From Acidovorax radicis N35 (GTDB lineage: Bacteria > Pseudomonadota > Gammaproteobacteria > Burkholderiales > Burkholderiaceae_C), in assembly GCF_000204195.1 (NCBI RefSeq), contig NZ_AFBG01000023.1, forward strand, positions 215,299 to 279,298: 64,000 nt of DNA, written 5' to 3'. The notes below the pieces were generated by a model. That model had not been told where the DNA came from. It worked only from the letters and a program-made list of their open reading frames with translations, and did not search any database. Both the position numbers and the translations under genes were made by a program. Of this stretch, positions 43,198 through 51,322 are shown in pieces (the stretch's first letter is position 1; the number at the start of each line of letters is the position of its first letter).

Positions 43198-44010
43198 CTA
43201 CATGCGGAAATGTTCGCCCAGGTACACCCGGCGCACTTCGGCGTTGTCCACGATCTCGGACGGCGTGCCCTGGGCCAGCACGCGGCCGTCGCTGATGATG
43301 AAGGCGTGGTCGCAGATGCCCAGCGTTTCACGCACGTTGTGGTCGGTGATGAGCACGCCGATGCCGCGCGCCTTCAGGAAGCCGATGATGCGCTGGATCT
43401 CGATCACGGCGATGGGGTCGATGCCCGCAAAGGGCTCGTCCAGCAGGATGAAGCGCGGTTGCGTGGCCAGGGCCCGGGCGATCTCGACGCGGCGGCGCTC
43501 ACCGCCCGACAGCGCCATGGCGGGCGAGGCACGCAGGTGGTCCACGCGCAATTCTTGTAGCAGGGCCGTCAGGCGCTCTTCGATGGCTTCGCGCGCGAGT
43601 GGCTGGCCATCCTCGCCACGCTGCAATTCCAGCACGGCGCGCACGTTCTCTTCGACCGTGAGTTTGCGAAAGATCGAGGCTTCCTGAGGCAGGTACGACA
43701 GGCCCAGGCGCGAACGCCGGTGGATGGGCATGTGGGCCACCGAATGGCCGTCGATGCGGATATCGCCCTCGTCGCTGCGCACCAGCCCTACGATCATGTA
43801 GAACGAGGTGGTCTTGCCAGCGCCGTTGGGGCCCAGCAGCCCCACGACCTCGCCCTTTTGCACCACCAGCGACACATCCTTGACCACCTTGCGGCTGCCG
43901 TAGGACTTGGCCAGGTGCTGCACCTCCAGGCGGCTGCCCATCTGGGAATCAGGCCCCAAGCGGCTGCCCGCCTGGGCGTCAGGTCCGGTACTCACGACAG
44001 GCCCACTCAC
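43198..44010 (-). CDS. lptB: LPS export ABC transporter ATPase LptB
   Basis: A 270-residue ABC ATPase that powers LPS extraction from the inner membrane with LptFG and LptC. Walker A is GLLGPNGAGKTTS, the signature is LSGGERRRVEIARAL, Walker B RFILLDEPFAGIDP and the H-loop ITDHNVRETL. An N-terminal extension of about 27 residues contains a tandem decapeptide (GPDAQAGSRL, GPDSQMGSRL) from a 30-bp duplication at about 43930-43989. The start overlaps the lptA stop (ATGA). Confidence 0.96.
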   Translation of the reverse strand: MSGPVVSTGPDAQAGSRLGPDSQMGSRLEVQHLAKSYGSRKVVKDVSLVVQKGEVVGLLGPNGAGKTTSFYMIVGLVRSDEGDIRIDGHSVAHMPIHRRSRLGLSYLPQEASIFRKLTVEENVRAVLELQRGEDGQPLAREAIEERLTALLQELRVDHLRASPAMALSGGERRRVEIARALATQPRFILLDEPFAGIDPIAVIEIQRIIGFLKARGIGVLITDHNVRETLGICDHAFIISDGRVLAQGTPSEIVDNAEVRRVYLGEHFRM

Positions 44011-44660
44011 TTGGCGCCGCCGCCAAGGCTGTTGCTGGGGCGCAGTGCCGGTGCCGAGGCAGGGGGGGCCGCCTCGGGAGCCGCCACTGCAGGCGGCGGG
44101 TCTTTGGGTGCCAGCACGGCGCGCACTCGGCTGCCGGGTGCGGGGGCATCGCCTGCGGCGTTGGTGGTGGTGCGCTTGCCGTCCACCGAGAAAACGTCGG
44201 TCAGATTGTTGTAGACGATCACGGCACCCGTGATTTCGTCGCTGAGCACAGCGCCTCGGTAGCGGCGCAGCTCGGCACGGGTGATGAAGCGCACGTTGTC
44301 GGCCTTGCCGTCGTACTCGATGACCTCGCTCTCGCCTTCGATGAACTCGTCGGGTGCGCCAGCCAGGGTGTCGCGTTTTTGCCGGAAGAAGGCGCGCTTG
44401 CCGGGTTCGGCAGTGACCACGCCGTACTGGTAGCCGTCGGCGTCTTGGCGCACATCCAGCCGCGCACCGCGCAGCACGATGGAGCCCTTGGTCATGACCA
44501 CGCGGCCAGAGAAAACGCTGGTCTGCTTGAGTTCATCATGGCGCAAAGCGTCCGCCTCGATGTTCATGGGCTTGGCGCGGTCGGCCTTTTCGGCGTGGGC
44601 CACACCCAGGGTGCAGGCCAGAGCCGCGAGCAGGAGGATCGGAAGGAGGCGATGGTTCAT
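44007..44660 (-). CDS. lptA: LPS transport periplasmic protein LptA
   Basis: A 217-residue periplasmic bridge protein: signal peptide ILLLAALACTLGVAHAE, then an OstA/LptA beta-jellyroll with MNIEADALRHDELKQTSVFS, GRVVMTKGSIVLRGARLDVR and GKADNVRFITRAELRRY. It carries LPS from LptC to the outer-membrane LptD. The Pro/Ala-rich C-terminal tail is an addition. lptC and kdsC, often upstream, are not here: a terminator and dsbA lie upstream instead. Confidence 0.95.
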   Translation of the reverse strand: MNHRLLPILLLAALACTLGVAHAEKADRAKPMNIEADALRHDELKQTSVFSGRVVMTKGSIVLRGARLDVRQDADGYQYGVVTAEPGKRAFFRQKRDTLAGAPDEFIEGESEVIEYDGKADNVRFITRAELRRYRGAVLSDEITGAVIVYNNLTDVFSVDGKRTTTNAAGDAPAPGSRVRAVLAPKDPPPAVAAPEAAPPASAPALRPSNSLGGGAK

Positions 44661-44710
44661 AGGGCACGAATCTTGCAATCATTGTAGCCACCCTGTCGCA
44701 CTCCTCCATG

Positions 44711-44735
44711 AAAAAAGCCCGCAGGTGCGGGCTTT
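44711..44735 (-). terminator. Intrinsic terminator after dsbA
   Basis: On the minus strand AAAGCCCGCA and TGCGGGCTTT form a hairpin followed by TTTTT, 34 bases after the dsbA stop. It should separate dsbA from lptA-lptB-rpoN. Confidence 0.9.
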
Positions 44736-44768
44736 AACCAAGAGGACGGGGCGGTCGGCAGAAAACCG

Positions 44769-45425
44769 TCAGCCTTTGCGGGCCACCGCCGCCAGATGTT
44801 CCACCACCTGCAGCACGTTTTGCATGTTGCCGGCCATGGTGCCATCGGTGTAGAACTTGCCAGCCACGCCCATCGACGGCACGCCCTCTACGCCGTAGGC
44901 ATCCTGCAGTTGCGATGCACGGCGAACCTGGTTGGACACAGTGAACGAGCCGTAGATTTCCTTGAACTTGGCGGCATCCACACCCTGCTGGGCCACCCAG
45001 GCAAAAATTTCATCGTCCTTGGCCAGCTTCTGCTTTTCCACATGGATGGCACGGAACACCTTGGCATGAAGGGCTTCGAGCTTGCCCATGCCTTCCAGGG
45101 CGTAGTAGAGCTTTTGCTGCGGCACGAAGCTCGCGTTGAAAGCCACGGGCATGCGGCGGATGGAGAGGTCCTTGGGAGCGGCCTTCACCCAGGCGTCGAG
45201 CGTGGGCTCAAAGGCGTTGCAATGGGGACAGCTGTACCAGAAGAACTCGATCACATCGACCTTGCCCGCAGGCGCATCGGGCGCCACGGGCTTGTCCAGC
45301 CGCCGGAAGTCCTTGCCCTCCTTGAACTGGCGGGCCTGCGCCAGCGCGGGGGTGGCCACTGGCAGCGTCAGGGCGGAAGCAGCAACCGCCGAAGCGGCGG
45401 ACAAAGAAAACTCACGGCGTTTCAT
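44769..45425 (-). CDS. dsbA: Thiol:disulfide interchange protein DsbA
   Basis: A 218-residue periplasmic oxidoreductase that introduces disulfides into exported proteins. It has a signal peptide (twin-Arg RREFSLSAASAVAASALTLP, possibly Tat or Sec) and the thioredoxin-fold active site FFWYSCPHCNAFEP, with the cis-Pro loop GVEGVPSMGV. I chose the ATG at 45425. It lies downstream of the SPOR and argS genes on the same strand. Confidence 0.93.
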   Translation of the reverse strand: MKRREFSLSAASAVAASALTLPVATPALAQARQFKEGKDFRRLDKPVAPDAPAGKVDVIEFFWYSCPHCNAFEPTLDAWVKAAPKDLSIRRMPVAFNASFVPQQKLYYALEGMGKLEALHAKVFRAIHVEKQKLAKDDEIFAWVAQQGVDAAKFKEIYGSFTVSNQVRRASQLQDAYGVEGVPSMGVAGKFYTDGTMAGNMQNVLQVVEHLAAVARKG

Positions 45426-45491
45426 GACAAAGACTCTCCTGTTACAGGTCTGGGGGATGTGAGCCATGCCCCCGCAAAAAGTTCAGAGCAG

Positions 45492-46139
45492 CTAGCGCTG
45501 CACGCGCACCAGCGCCGACTCCACCCCGGCGCCATCGAGCTTCTCCTTGAGCTGCTCGGCATCGTCGCGCTTGGTGAACGGGCCCACACGTACGCGAAAA
45601 ACGGCCCGGCCATTCTGTTCGCGCTCGCTCACGCGGGCCTCCCAGCCCAGCATGGCCAGCTTGGCGCGCTGGGCGTCGGCGTCGACTTGGGTGCGGAATG
45701 CCCCGGCCTGCACAAAGTAGTCAAACGGGTCCAGATTGCCCTTGGCGGCCGCCTTGGCCACCGCCAGATCACCCAGTGGGTCCGCGCCCGGCTTGGTTTC
45801 GGCCTTGGCCTCGGGCTTGCTGGCAGCAGGTTTTGGTGCGGACGCCGCGGCACGGACATCTGGTGGCGGCGCTGCCGTGGCAGGGGCCGATGCGACTGTG
45901 GCCGCAGGCGGTGCGGGCGCGCGCGCCGGGTTCTTGCCATACAGCGGCGAGTTCGGGTCCCAGTTCTTGTTCTTCTGGGATTCGGCAGCGTCCATATCCA
46001 CGCCCCGGCCATTGCCCTTGTTGAGGAAGGGCACCGGTACCTTGGCCACATACACGGCCACCGCCAATGCGGCGCCCAGGCCCACGATGACCCCCACGAT
46101 GAAGCCGATGATGGTCCCGCCCGTCTGTTGTTTCTTCAT
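45492..46139 (-). CDS. SPOR-domain membrane protein, FtsN-like
   Basis: A 215-residue bitopic protein: cytoplasmic MKKQQTGG, one transmembrane helix about 9-31, a Pro/Ala-rich periplasmic linker and a C-terminal SPOR domain about 138-215 (FDYFVQAGAFRTQVDADAQR, FRVRVGPFTKRDDAEQLKEK). SPOR domains bind denuded glycan at the division septum, and FtsN has this layout. It sits nine bases after argS and is probably in its transcript. Confidence 0.87.
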   Translation of the reverse strand: MKKQQTGGTIIGFIVGVIVGLGAALAVAVYVAKVPVPFLNKGNGRGVDMDAAESQKNKNWDPNSPLYGKNPARAPAPPAATVASAPATAAPPPDVRAAASAPKPAASKPEAKAETKPGADPLGDLAVAKAAAKGNLDPFDYFVQAGAFRTQVDADAQRAKLAMLGWEARVSEREQNGRAVFRVRVGPFTKRDDAEQLKEKLDGAGVESALVRVQR

Positions 46140-46148
46140 AGTGACTGC

Positions 46149-47927
46149 TTACATTCTGGCTGGAGCCGACACGCCCAGCACGGCCAGGCCATTGTGCAAT
46201 ACCTGTGCGGTGGCCGCGACCAGCGCCAGGCGGGCCTTCTTCACGGCTTCGTCGTCGACCAGGATGCGCTCGGCATCGTAGTAGCTGTGGTAGCTGGCGG
46301 CCAGGTCGCGCAGGTAGAAGGTGACGTCGTGCGGCGCCTCCCCGTCGGCGGCGGCCGTGAGCATCTCGGGGTACTTGGCCAGTTGCAGCATCAGCGCCTG
46401 GGCGGGTGCGCTGTCAAGGCAAGACAAGTCCGCCGCATACAGTTCGGAAGTCACCTTACCCAACAGCTCCACACGCACCTGCTCCTCGGAGATGGCCAGC
46501 AAGCTTGCCTGGGCAGTGACGATTTCCTCAGTGAAGCCCCGTTCGCGCAACAGCACCGAGCAGATACGCGCGTGGGCGTACTGCACGTAGTACACCGGGT
46601 TGTCGTTGTTCTGCGCGACGGCCAGGTCCACGTCGAAGGTGTACTCGGTGTCGGGCTTGCGGCTCAAGAGGAAGAAGCGGACCGCGTCCTTGCTGGTCCA
46701 TTCGATCAGATCGCGCAGCGTGACGTAGCTGCCCGCGCGCTTGCTGATCTTGACCTCTTCGCCGCCCTTGACCACGCGCACCATGGTGTGCAGCACGTAG
46801 TCGGGGTAGCCCTGCGGAATGCCCACGTCGGCCGCCTGCAGCCCGGCGCGCACGCGGGCGATGGTGCCGTGGTGGTCGGTGCCCTGGATGTTGACGACCT
46901 TGGTGAAGCCGCGCTCCCACTTGGCGATGTGATAGGCCACGTCGGGCACGAAGTAGGTGTACGTGCCGTCCTTCTTGCGCATGACCCGGTCCTTGTCGTC
47001 GCCGTAGTCCGTGCTTTTGAGCCACAGCGCGCCGTCCTGCTCGTAGGTCTTGCCGTTGGCGACGAGCTTGTTCACCGTGGCGTCCACGCGGCCGCTGGTG
47101 TACAGGCTCGACTCCAGGTAGTACTCGTCGAACTTCAGGTTGAAGGCCTGCAGGTCCTTGTCCTGCTCGTTGCGCAGGTAGGCCACGGCGAACTGGCGAA
47201 TGGACTCGAGGTCCTCCACGTCGCCGCTGGCGGTGAACTCGCGGTCGTCGGCCTTGACGGTCTTCTTGGCAAGGAAGTCGTTGGCGATCTCCTGGATGTA
47301 CTCGCCGTTGTAGAACGCCTTGGACGCCGGGTTCTCCGGGTCGGTGGGCCAGCATTCGTCACCGGGCTTGAAGCCCTTGGCGCGCAGCTGGGTGCTGGTG
47401 GTCAGCGTCTGGATCTGCACGCCCGCGTCGTTGTAATAGAACTCACGGTGCACGTTCCAGCCCTGGGTGCTGAACAGGTTGCAGATCGCGTCGCCCAGGG
47501 CCGCCTGGCGGCCGTGGCCCACGTGCAGGGGTCCGGTGGGATTGGCCGAGACGAACTCGACCAGCACGCGCTGGCCGTTGTCCTTTTGGTAGCCAAAGCG
47601 CTCGCCAGCGGACAGCACCTCGCGCACCACTTCCTGCTTGGCGGCGGGCTTGAGGCGGATGTTCAGAAAGCCCGGGCCCGCGATCTCGATGGCATCGACC
47701 CAGCGGGTGAAGGCCGGCGTGGCCTCCAGCGCCGCCTTGAGCTGCTCGCCCAGCGCGCGCGGGTTGAGCTTGAGCGGCTTGGCCAGCTGCATGGCGGCGG
47801 TGCAGGCAAAGTCGCCATGCGCGGCCACTTTGGGGGATTCGAACGCAGCACGCCCCGCAGAGCCGGGCGACAGTTTTTCCAGCTCGCCGGCCAGGGCCGC
47901 GAGCAATTCATTTTTTGCAGTGAGCAT
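46149..47927 (-). CDS. argS: Arginyl-tRNA synthetase
   Basis: A 592-residue class I synthetase that charges tRNA-Arg. The HIGH motif appears as [17 protein letters not shown] and the KMSKS-like loop as [16 protein letters not shown]. The N-terminal Add1 domain spans about 1-100 and the C-terminal DALR-type anticodon domain includes [14 protein letters not shown]. Its length is in the normal range. It leads the SPOR and dsbA genes on the minus strand. Confidence 0.97.
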   Translation of the reverse strand: MLTAKNELLAALAGELEKLSPGSAGRAAFESPKVAAHGDFACTAAMQLAKPLKLNPRALGEQLKAALEATPAFTRWVDAIEIAGPGFLNIRLKPAAKQEVVREVLSAGERFGYQKDNGQRVLVEFVSANPTGPLHVGHGRQAALGDAICNLFSTQGWNVHREFYYNDAGVQIQTLTTSTQLRAKGFKPGDECWPTDPENPASKAFYNGEYIQEIANDFLAKKTVKADDREFTASGDVEDLESIRQFAVAYLRNEQDKDLQAFNLKFDEYYLESSLYTSGRVDATVNKLVANGKTYEQDGALWLKSTDYGDDKDRVMRKKDGTYTYFVPDVAYHIAKWERGFTKVVNIQGTDHHGTIARVRAGLQAADVGIPQGYPDYVLHTMVRVVKGGEEVKISKRAGSYVTLRDLIEWTSKDAVRFFLLSRKPDTEYTFDVDLAVAQNNDNPVYYVQYAHARICSVLLRERGFTEEIVTAQASLLAISEEQVRVELLGKVTSELYAADLSCLDSAPAQALMLQLAKYPEMLTAAADGEAPHDVTFYLRDLAASYHSYYDAERILVDDEAVKKARLALVAATAQVLHNGLAVLGVSAPARM

Positions 47928-48006
47928 CGGCGGATTTTACGGGGGCCGCCAACCTGCCAGCCAAAGGCACAATAAGCGCCAGCCCCCATCCAACAGGACA
48001 TTGCGC

Positions 48007-48528
48007 ATGCAGCCCCATCCCATCCTGCTGTATCGACGCCGCTGGACCCTGTTTTTTCAGGTGCCTTTTGCGGTGTTGATGGCCATCCTTACGGCCTATG
48101 CCATCTTCATGGCGTTGGTGTTTGACGACCGGCTGTTCACCGTCTTGTTTTCGTTTGCCGCTTTCTGCACGTTCTGTCTTGCGTGGACGCTGGGCCGGGG
48201 CGCCCTGGAGGCGCACAAAAACAGGGAGCCTGCGGTGGTCATCGACGAAACGGGCATCACCGACTTGCGGGACGAGGACCCGCAACCCGTGCCCTGGGAG
48301 GCCATGGAGCGTGTGCGCCTTGATAGCGACGATCGCATCGTGGTCAGGCTGCATACCTCGGACAAAGTCTCTGCGTTGCGTGTCATCTCCCTGGCCCTGC
48401 AACGCTGGCAACAAGGCGGCGATGTGGTGGTTTCGCTGGCGGGACTGGCGCACAACCCGCACATCCTGCAGCGCACGCTGAGCACATTTCACAAGGCCGC
48501 CGCAGCCTCGGCGCAAACGCCCAGGTGA
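48007..48528 (+). CDS. Membrane protein, STM3941-like
   Basis: A 173-residue protein with two transmembrane helices (about 15-37 and 43-62) and a C-terminal cytoplasmic beta domain (VVIDETGITDLRDEDPQPVP, DRIVVRLHTSDKVSALRVIS). The layout resembles the small STM3941 family with an N-terminal helical hairpin and a PH-like domain. Function unknown. It is divergent from argS. Confidence 0.75.
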   Translation: MQPHPILLYRRRWTLFFQVPFAVLMAILTAYAIFMALVFDDRLFTVLFSFAAFCTFCLAWTLGRGALEAHKNREPAVVIDETGITDLRDEDPQPVPWEAMERVRLDSDDRIVVRLHTSDKVSALRVISLALQRWQQGGDVVVSLAGLAHNPHILQRTLSTFHKAAAASAQTPR

Positions 48529-48674
48529 ATGCGGAGACAAGTGCGCCAAGGAATGCGCCACGCAATCACACCACAAACGCATCGCCGCACGGCTTTTCCG
48601 CGTTGTCCCGCGCTGCGTTCTATGGTGCAATTCCGCCGGGACCCACCAATAACGCATTCACTCCAGGAGCTTCC

Positions 48675-48980
48675 ATGAAACAGCTGATTTCCCTGACTGC
48701 ACTCGGCTTGGCCCTGACCCTGGGCGCAGGCGCGCACGCCGCCGAAGACGCCAAGGCGCCGACCAAGCAACAATCCAAGATGGCCACCTGCAACGCCGAC
48801 GAAAAGGCCAAGACGCTCAAGGGCGACGAGCGCAAGGCGTTCATGAAGGAATGCCTGTCTGCCAACAAGCAAGAGAAGCAGCAGACCAAGATGAAGACCT
48901 GCAACGCCGACGAAAAAGCCAAGACGCTCAAGGGCGACGAACGCAAGGCCTTCATGAGCGAGTGTTTGAAGAGCAAGTAA
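48675..48980 (+). CDS. PsiF-repeat exported protein
   Basis: A 101-residue secreted protein with a signal peptide (LISLTALGLALTLGAGAHAA) and two near-identical PsiF repeats: CNADEKAKTLKGDERKAFM followed by KECL, then again followed by SECL. PsiF is phosphate-starvation-inducible in E. coli with unknown function. CAGGAG precedes the ATG. The repeats also match at DNA level, so they may have duplicated recently or be held uniform. Confidence 0.9.
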   Translation: MKQLISLTALGLALTLGAGAHAAEDAKAPTKQQSKMATCNADEKAKTLKGDERKAFMKECLSANKQEKQQTKMKTCNADEKAKTLKGDERKAFMSECLKSK

Positions 48981-48998
48981 GCCCGGCACCCCGCCCAC

Positions 48999-49037
48999 AA
49001 AAAAAGCCGCTGCCCGTTTCGGGTCAGCGGCTTTTTT
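48999..49037. terminator. Bidirectional intrinsic terminator
   Basis: AAAAAAAGCCGCTGCCCG and CGGGTCAGCGGCTTTTTT form a hairpin with A and T tracts on both sides, between the psiF-like gene and the convergent DUF2214 gene. It can serve both. Confidence 0.93.
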
Positions 49038-49058
49038 GTGCGTGGCAGAGTGTACGAA

Positions 49059-49505
49059 CTACCAGCCCCGCGCCCAGAACACCGCGATCACCGCCACCAC
49101 GGGCAGCACATGCGACTGGATCATCACCAGGCGGCGCACCTTCTTCACCTCCAGCGCGTTGGGCAGGGCGCCCGTGGCCCGCAGGTTGCCGCGCCAGCGC
49201 CGAAACATGATCGACGGCCAGATCGACAGGATGGCCATGGCCACCACGATGGTGATCTTGATGTGAAACATGGGCTGGGACACATACCAGGACATGCCCT
49301 TGATGCCCCAGGCCAGGCGCGCCAGGCCACTGGCAATCATCAGCACGGCGGCCACGCCGTAGATCACGTCCAGCCGGGCCAGTCGCTCGACCACGGCAGC
49401 ATTCATCCATTCCATGCGGCACAGCGCAGCCTGGCTCGAAAGAAAGACCACAAAGGTCAGGATGGCCACCAGGTGCAGGGCGGCGAGTACGGCTTCGAGG
49501 GTCAT
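49059..49505 (-). CDS. DUF2214-like membrane protein
   Basis: A 148-residue protein with about four transmembrane helices (AALHLVAILTFVVFLSSQAA, DVIYGVAAVLMIASGLARLA, IKITIVVAMAILSIWPSIMF, HVLPVVAVIAVFW) and conserved His/Trp residues, matching the DUF2214 pattern. Function unknown; it resembles small cytochrome-like proteins. AAAGGAACCC precedes the ATG. Confidence 0.78.
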   Translation of the reverse strand: MTLEAVLAALHLVAILTFVVFLSSQAALCRMEWMNAAVVERLARLDVIYGVAAVLMIASGLARLAWGIKGMSWYVSQPMFHIKITIVVAMAILSIWPSIMFRRWRGNLRATGALPNALEVKKVRRLVMIQSHVLPVVAVIAVFWARGW

Positions 49506-49665
49506 AGGGTTCCTTTGCAATACCCCCGTGCCTTGAGTGCGAGCGACCTTTCAAAAACCGGGGCGGCTGCCATTGTGCTTGAGGCGTGCGGGAGAAAGTC
49601 GCCTCGCTGTCGCACGCGGCCTGCCTGTGTTCATGCGAAGCCGCAGCTTCGGGGCAGTCGAAACG

Positions 49666-49699
49666 AAAAAGCGGTGCAAGCCCGAGAGCCTGCACCGCC
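49666..49699 (-). terminator. Intrinsic terminator after dctA
   Basis: On the minus strand GCGGTGCAGGCTCTCGGGC and GCTTGCACCGC form a hairpin followed by TTTTT, 27 bases after the dctA stop. Confidence 0.85.
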
Positions 49700-49725
49700 T
49701 GGATGAAGCACTGAAGACCGCGCGA

Positions 49726-51093
49726 TCAGGCCACCGTGCGGGCCATCGCACCTACCGGCACATCTGCGGCCACCACCGGCTCCGCCACCGAGGCTGGGGC
49801 TGGCAGGGGATGGCCGTTCAGTGCGGCGTCCAGGCGTTCATGGTCCAGCGCGTTTTCCCAGCGCGAGACGACCACGGTGGCCACCGCATTGCCAATGAAG
49901 TTGGTCAGCGAGCGGCATTCGCTCATGAAGCGGTCCACCCCCAGGATCAGCGCCATGCCGGCCACGGGCACTTCGGGCACCACCGCCAGCGTGGCGGCCA
50001 GGGTGATGAAGCCCGCGCCGGTCACGCCGGCCGCGCCCTTGGAGCTGAGCATCGCCACCAGGAGCAGTGCCACCTGGTGGCCCAGCGTCAGTTCGGTGTT
50101 GGTGGCCTGGGCGATGAACAGCGCGGCCAGCGTCATGTAGATGTTGGTGCCGTCCAGGTTGAACGAGTAGCCCGTAGGCACCACAAGGCCCACCACCGAC
50201 TTGCTGCAACCGGCTTTTTCCATCTTCTCCATCAGCGAAGGCAAAGCCGACTCGGACGACGAGGTGCCCAGCACCAGCATCAGCTCGGCCTTCAGGTAGC
50301 GGCACAGCTTGAACACCGAGAAACCGCACAGCCGGGCCACAAAGCCCAGGATGACCACCACGAACAACAGCGAGGTGATGTAGAACGAGCCCACCAGCCA
50401 CGCCAGGTTGACGAGCGAGCCCAGGCCGAACTTGCCAATGGTGAACGCCATGGCACCGAACGCACCGATGGGCGCGGCCTTCATCACGATGCCCACCACC
50501 TTGAACACAGGGGTCGTCAGGGCTTCCAGGAAGTTCTGCACCGGGCGGCCTGCCTCACCCACCATGGCCAGGCCGATGCCGAACAGCACCGCCACCAGCA
50601 GCACCTGCAGGATGTTGTCGCCCACGAACGGGCTGACCAGCGTCTTGGGGATGATGTCCATCGCAAAGCCGGTGAGCGACATCTCGTGCGACTTGGCCAC
50701 GTAAGTCTTCACGGCCGTCTGGTCCAGGTCGGCCGGGTTGATGTTCATGCCCGCGCCGGGCTGCACCACGTTGGCCACCACCAGACCGACCACCAGGGCC
50801 AGCGTGGAGAAGAACAGGAAATACGCCATGGCCTTGCCAAACACGCGGCCCACGGTGGAGAGCTGCGACATGCCCGCGATGCCGGTCACGATAGTCAGGA
50901 AGATCACCGGGGCGATGATCATCTTGACCAGCTTGATGAACGCATCACCCAGCGGCTTGAGCGCCTCGCCATAGGCGGGCTCGAAATGGCCCAGCAACAC
51001 CCCCAGAACGATGGCGACCACCACCTGGAAATACAGTTGCCGGTAAAAGGGCAGCCGCACGGGGTGGGCTGTGGGGGCGGAAATGGCGTGCAT
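49726..51093 (-). CDS. dctA: C4-dicarboxylate transport protein DctA
   Basis: A 455-residue inner-membrane symporter of the DAACS family, taking up succinate, fumarate and malate with protons. Hallmarks are [40 protein letters not shown], the re-entrant loop [35 protein letters not shown] and [32 protein letters not shown] precedes the ATG. It is divergent from a hybrid kinase that may sense its substrates. Confidence 0.97.
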   Translation of the reverse strand: MHAISAPTAHPVRLPFYRQLYFQVVVAIVLGVLLGHFEPAYGEALKPLGDAFIKLVKMIIAPVIFLTIVTGIAGMSQLSTVGRVFGKAMAYFLFFSTLALVVGLVVANVVQPGAGMNINPADLDQTAVKTYVAKSHEMSLTGFAMDIIPKTLVSPFVGDNILQVLLVAVLFGIGLAMVGEAGRPVQNFLEALTTPVFKVVGIVMKAAPIGAFGAMAFTIGKFGLGSLVNLAWLVGSFYITSLLFVVVILGFVARLCGFSVFKLCRYLKAELMLVLGTSSSESALPSLMEKMEKAGCSKSVVGLVVPTGYSFNLDGTNIYMTLAALFIAQATNTELTLGHQVALLLVAMLSSKGAAGVTGAGFITLAATLAVVPEVPVAGMALILGVDRFMSECRSLTNFIGNAVATVVVSRWENALDHERLDAALNGHPLPAPASVAEPVVAADVPVGAMARTVA

Positions 51094-51322
51094 GGATGTC
51101 TCCTGAAATCACGAAAGACTGCACCACCGGGGTGCGTCGAGGTGGCCGTTTGTACCGCTGCACGCTGTTTGAGCCGATAACCTATTGGTATTAGTCGCTG
51201 GCACCGCCATAGGGCACCGCTTGCCCCAATATAGGGAAAACCCCTAGCACTTGGCAAGATGCGGCACACTCGCTCCCCGCAACATCTCAGCCTCTGGATT
51301 GCGCCAGGAACCCCTTTTCCCC
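51094..51322. promoter_or_regulatory. Divergent promoter region, dctA / hybrid kinase
   Basis: The 229-bp gap is richer in A+T near 51175-51240. It holds CCTATTGG (51181-51188) and, inverted, CCAATATAGG (51226-51235), an imperfect dyad that could be an operator for the nearby NarL-type regulator. I could not define a -35/-10 pair. Confidence 0.4.

Noticed and set aside
44796..47975. A very long open frame opposite dsbA, the SPOR gene and argS
   Set aside because: It runs antisense through three well-supported genes and its translation is low-complexity Gly/His/Leu/Gln. It is a by-product of GC-rich codon bias. The same holds for long frames opposite rpoN, the hybrid kinase, the CoA-transferase and glcB.
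51094..51322. Sigma-54 promoter upstream of dctA or the hybrid kinase
   Set aside because: TGGCAC and GGGCACCGCTTGC are present, but the GG-to-GC spacing is eight rather than ten bases, or the GC is missing.
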